From assembly GCF_042747725.1 (NCBI RefSeq), contig NZ_JBHZGO010000103.1, positions 43,912 to 107,911 on the forward strand: a DNA stretch of 64,000 nucleotides. Direction: 5' to 3'. Below, in pieces: positions 61,037-64,000 of the stretch (positions are counted from its first letter, which is position 1; each line of letters begins with the position of its first letter). Source of the stretch: FACHB-T130 sp042747725. GTDB lineage: Bacteria > Cyanobacteriota > Cyanobacteriia > Cyanobacteriales > FACHB-T130. Under the pieces are notes generated by a model, which worked only from the letters and a program-made list of their open reading frames with translations, made no database searches and was not told the DNA's origin. The position numbers and the translations under genes were made by a program.

Positions 61037-63121
61037 TTATGAAGCTTGAACGAGAGAAGCAATTGTCTTTTCTGCCTCTACTTTAGACAGAGAATTACTT
61101 GAATAAATCGTAATCTCAAACGTGGTTCCTACTCCAACTTCACTGTCCACTGCTATTTTGCCACCGTGCAAATCCACACAATTTTTGACGATAGAAAGTC
61201 CTAATCCAGTACCCGGAATCGTCCCTACATTATCAGCTCGATGAAAAGATTCAAATAATCGCGCTCTGGCTTCGGGAGGAATGCCGATTCCTCGATCTCG
61301 GATGCGGAAAAGTGCCGTTCCTTGTTCGCAAACTAAGTCAAACTGAATATTGCCGCCTTTCGGGGAATACTTGATGGCATTTGAAAGTAAATTAGTGAAA
61401 ATTTGCCGAAGCAACTTTTCATCCATACAAAAATGGGTATTCTGACCTTGACAAGCGAAAGCGATCGCGTGTTGCTTGCTAGTTGTTACTTGTATATCTT
61501 CCACCAATTCGCAGCAGAATCTTTCTAAATCTAAAGGTGCTGGATTAAACTGGAGCTTCTTGGCTTCTGCTTTACCAATAAACAACACATCATCTAAGAG
61601 ATGAGTCATGTTTTTGGCAGCTGCTTGAATGCGAGCAAAATATTCGCATTTTTTCTCTTCTGTTGCTTGATGTGGGAAACGTTCTAGCAATCTGGCAGAC
61701 AAAATGATGATGCTCAACGGGGTGCGGAATTCGTGGGATACGGTGGTAACAAAGCGAGAACGGAGTTCGCAGAGTTCCCGTTCTTTTTCTATGGCATTGC
61801 GAATTTCGGCATCGGCTCGTTTCCGCTCGGTGATATCCTCAACCATGCCTAATTCATAGAGGATTTCTCCAATTTCATTTCGGATTACTGTTGCCGTTAA
61901 CTTCACCCAGCAAATTTCTTGGTTTTTCTTGATATAACGTTTCTCAAGTTGATAGCTGTCTATGTCTCCCTGAATTACTTGCTTGAGATAAGGCGTTTCC
62001 ATTTCCAAATCTTCGGGATGGTTAATATCTAAAAGGTTGAGGGTTATCAGTTCTGACTGCGTGTAACCCAAAATTTCACAAAAGGCTCGATTTACCATGA
62101 AAAACCGACAGTCAGGTTTTCTCACTAAGGTGATACCGATGGGAGCATCATCAAAAATTCGGCGGAATCTTTCTTCGCTCTCGCGCCGTGCTGCTTCTGC
62201 ACGTCGCAAGAGCGCAGCGTGTCGCAGGCTTTCGCTAATTTCATCCCGGAGTTGCTCGTTTACCTGCTGTAATTCTGCTGTACGCTCTTCTACTCTCTGT
62301 TCTAGTTCTTCGTTGGCTTCTTTTAGGGCGGCGGCTGCCCACTTTCGACTGGTAATATCTCTGACAGTGCTGAGGATTGCATCCACACTGGCGTCTGGAT
62401 TATGGATGGGGGTGATAATGTACTCGTAGTGCCTGAAACCCTCGACGGTGGGAAGGTAAGCTTCGCCATTCATGGGTTGTCCGGTGGAAAATACTGCCTG
62501 ATGGTGAGCCTCAATTGACTCCATATTTTCCGGTTGCAAGCCTAGTTCTCGCCATGTCTTCCCCACCATGTCGCTACGCTGGAACCCTAGTGCCTTTGCA
62601 CCTGCAAGGCTAGCATAGGCATATTTTCCAGCTCTATCGATTAGATAAATATGGTCTGGAGAAGCTGAGAGAATTTGGTCGAGGCTTTTTGCTTGTTGCT
62701 CAACTTGGGCGGTGAGTTGTTGTAGTTCTAACTCTGCGGCTTTATGCTCGGTGATGTCTTTGGCAACTGCATAGTAGCATCCATTTTGATGCGGTAACGT
62801 TCTCCAAGACAGCCATCGATAGCTGCCATCCTTGCAGAGATAGCGATTTTCAAAATGGGCGATCGCATTGTCAGTAGATTGTTCGTATGCTGTTATTGCA
62901 TCCACATCATCTGGATGGACAAACTCAATCCAAGGGCGCAACATCAATTCTTCCAGCGTCCAGCCCAAAACTCTCTCCCAGGCGGGGTTGAGTTTCTGGA
63001 AGTACCTGTCTTGTCCGCAAATGCATAAAAGATCGAGGGACAGGTTAAAAAATGCGTTGAGTTCGGACTCTGCTTTAGCCAGCTGCTCAGTTAATTCGCT
63101 TGGATGCTTGGAATTGTCCAC
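61037..63121 (-). CDS. Multi-PAS histidine kinase
   Basis: This 694-residue soluble kinase starts at a GTG. It has three PAS domains (about 25-135, 150-270 and 310-435), separated by a coiled coil with EELEQRVEERTAELQQVNEQ. The HisKA box SHEFRTPLSIIIL has its His near 462. The ATPase domain has LLSNAIKYSPKGG, RDRGIGIPPEA and GTGLGLSIVKNCV. No membrane segment is present, so it senses a cytoplasmic signal. No receiver or response regulator is adjacent. It faces the DUF2358 gene. Confidence 0.9.
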   Translation of the reverse strand: MDNSKHPSELTEQLAKAESELNAFFNLSLDLLCICGQDRYFQKLNPAWERVLGWTLEELMLRPWIEFVHPDDVDAITAYEQSTDNAIAHFENRYLCKDGSYRWLSWRTLPHQNGCYYAVAKDITEHKAAELELQQLTAQVEQQAKSLDQILSASPDHIYLIDRAGKYAYASLAGAKALGFQRSDMVGKTWRELGLQPENMESIEAHHQAVFSTGQPMNGEAYLPTVEGFRHYEYIITPIHNPDASVDAILSTVRDITSRKWAAAALKEANEELEQRVEERTAELQQVNEQLRDEISESLRHAALLRRAEAARRESEERFRRIFDDAPIGITLVRKPDCRFFMVNRAFCEILGYTQSELITLNLLDINHPEDLEMETPYLKQVIQGDIDSYQLEKRYIKKNQEICWVKLTATVIRNEIGEILYELGMVEDITERKRADAEIRNAIEKERELCELRSRFVTTVSHEFRTPLSIIILSARLLERFPHQATEEKKCEYFARIQAAAKNMTHLLDDVLFIGKAEAKKLQFNPAPLDLERFCCELVEDIQVTTSKQHAIAFACQGQNTHFCMDEKLLRQIFTNLLSNAIKYSPKGGNIQFDLVCEQGTALFRIRDRGIGIPPEARARLFESFHRADNVGTIPGTGLGLSIVKNCVDLHGGKIAVDSEVGVGTTFEITIYSSNSLSKVEAEKTIASLVQAS

Positions 63122-63439
63122 AGTAGTCCTCTTGGATATTTACTCCCCGGTTAGCTGTTATTAGTATTCCCATCGCTTCCTACTAATGATGCAGAGTATT
63201 CGTCCCAATTCTTACAAAATTTTGTATTTTATTTTTAAAACACCAATTTATGTATTTACTCGGAAGCGATCGCAGATTCTCTGCCACTTCCTAGGTTTGA
63301 GGAGCTGGAGCGTTGCGGCATACGCTGAGTAGGTAAGTGTAAATCTCCAATAAACCGGGTTTTTTTAGGAACTGAGGTGATATCTATCCGCGATTTTACG
63401 TTGATTTCTACGGGATGCTTCGCTGCTGGGTTGTTGCAT
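63122..63439. other. Intergenic region, no gene recognised
   Basis: About 320 bases upstream of the kinase gene, before a broken symporter gene. HIP1 sites occur; no gene is evident. Confidence 0.4.
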
Positions 63440-63698
63440 CGGAAGAAGTGCGATCGCTATTACTCCAACGTGCCCGTTTGGTAGCAGTCGTGGCGGCTAT
63501 TTTTGTTTCCATGACCTACGTCGCCGGATAGATGCGGGCTGTGGGAACTGTGTTCAGCCGCTTCCTACAAGTGGATGTAAGCACTGGCGCGATCGTTGGT
63601 ATGGTGATTGTCGGTTTTTTCTCCGTTTTGAGGGGAATGAAAGGGATTACCTGGATTCAGGTGGCACAGTACGGCGTGTTGATTATTGCCTACGTGTC
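63440..63698 (+). pseudogene. Broken sodium:solute symporter gene (VC_2705/ActP-like)
   Basis: The frame reads ARLVAVVAAIFVSMTYVAG, an in-frame TAG where homologues have Gln, then MRAVGTVFSRFLQVDVSTGA and ending GITWIQVAQYGVLIIAY. These segments match the core of the sodium:solute symporter family, near the acetate permease group. Both ends are missing, and the sequence continues directly into an unrelated fragment. The gene is non-functional. Confidence 0.75.
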
Positions 63699-63920
63699 AC
63701 CACCCTGCTGCACGAAATGGGGCACCTAGCAGGCTTTATCGACGGCTACTCTACTTTCGACAGCCACATCCAAACCATCAACGGTTCTCAACTGTTTGTC
63801 AGCGACAACTTCACCGCTACCCTCACCCCCGACAATAGTCACCTCGACTCCAAACTCTATCCCTACGACCTAATGGGACTTAAACTAAAATCAAAAGTCA
63901 ATGGAAGTATAATACTGTAA
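63699..63920 (+). pseudogene. Fragment of a large metzincin-like or calcium-binding surface protein
   Basis: Immediately after the symporter fragment the frame reads TTLLHEMGHLAGFIDGYSTF and continues to LDSKLYPYDLMG, then random-looking sequence and a stop at 63920. HEMGHLAGF is an HExxH zinc motif of the metzincin kind, and the context resembles a repeated segment of very large cyanobacterial secreted proteins. It has no start of its own and is short, so it is a fragment left by rearrangement, unless it is joined to something beyond the right edge. Confidence 0.6.
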
Positions 63921-64000
63921 TAACAGACATTTCACGTTGAGGTTTGAGGGATGAAAGAGACAACTCCCGCCGCTATGCCCCCTTGCTTTGACAGATGGTG

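Noticed and set aside
1..64000. CRISPR array, rRNA operon or replication origin
   Set aside because: No regularly spaced repeats, no rRNA-like conserved blocks and no DnaA-box cluster or dnaA/dnaN genes were seen.

Overview
The window looks like chromosomal DNA of a filamentous or otherwise complex cyanobacterium. The HIP1 octamer (GCGATCGC) is scattered through genes and spacers. The gene content is typically cyanobacterial: a principal sigma factor of SigA type, a DXCF-type cyanobacteriochrome GAF domain, an ethylene-receptor-like kinase, XisH/XisI, families such as DUF1995, DUF2358 and DUF4330, and many intergenic hairpin repeats. I see no tRNA, rRNA, CRISPR array or complete insertion sequence.

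Region by region. 1-8551 holds an oxygenase-rich, biosynthetic-looking cluster. On the minus strand it has two paralogous Rieske oxygenases (one cut by the window edge), a short-chain dehydrogenase whose catalytic Tyr is His, a ferritin-like diiron protein and an AurF-like diiron oxygenase. A PaaK-like adenylate-forming enzyme is divergent, and a SyrD-type ABC exporter faces it. 8658-15897 is housekeeping and signalling: a phospholipase D-like lipoprotein with a ComEA-type helix-hairpin-helix tail, a cysteine desulfurase, a DUF1995 protein and a cyanobacteriochrome-GGDEF protein. 16379-22100 is an eroded accessory island with pseudogenes, a patatin lipase, an XRE regulator, XisH/XisI, a DUF4258/DUF2283 pair, two remnants of the same DNA methylase C-terminus and a three-copy repeat placed just after small-gene stop codons.

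22104-33407 is mostly core: a GNAT protein, MiaE, a PPP phosphatase, an M48 protease, several membrane and hypothetical proteins, a polysaccharide deacetylase and SigA. 33460-37037 holds an O-antigen-ligase-like protein, a PEP-CTERM-type exported protein and an orphan protein. 37826-47718 has a phosphorylase-kinase-like GH15 protein, a histidine kinase carrying an in-frame intergenic repeat, a DUF2267-like protein, an exported protein, an ECF-like sigma/TPR pair and a VOC protein. lysS follows.

49653-51487 is an AT-rich two-gene unit, an AAA/ABC-type ATPase plus a TOPRIM-like protein, resembling ATPase-TOPRIM phage-defence modules. 51804-54227 has an epoxide-hydrolase-like protein and an FAD monooxygenase. 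54369-63121 is a sensory block: GAF-GAF-PAS-PAS-GGDEF-EAL, an ethylene-binding-domain kinase and a multi-PAS kinase, with a DUF2358 protein between. The right edge holds a broken sodium:solute symporter abutting a fragment of a large metzincin-like protein.

The strongest candidates for something new are the oxygenase/exporter cluster at the left edge and the ATPase-TOPRIM pair. The cyanobacteriochrome cyclase and the ethylene-receptor-like kinase are well supported by diagnostic residues and would link light and gaseous or hormone signals to c-di-GMP and phosphorelay signalling.
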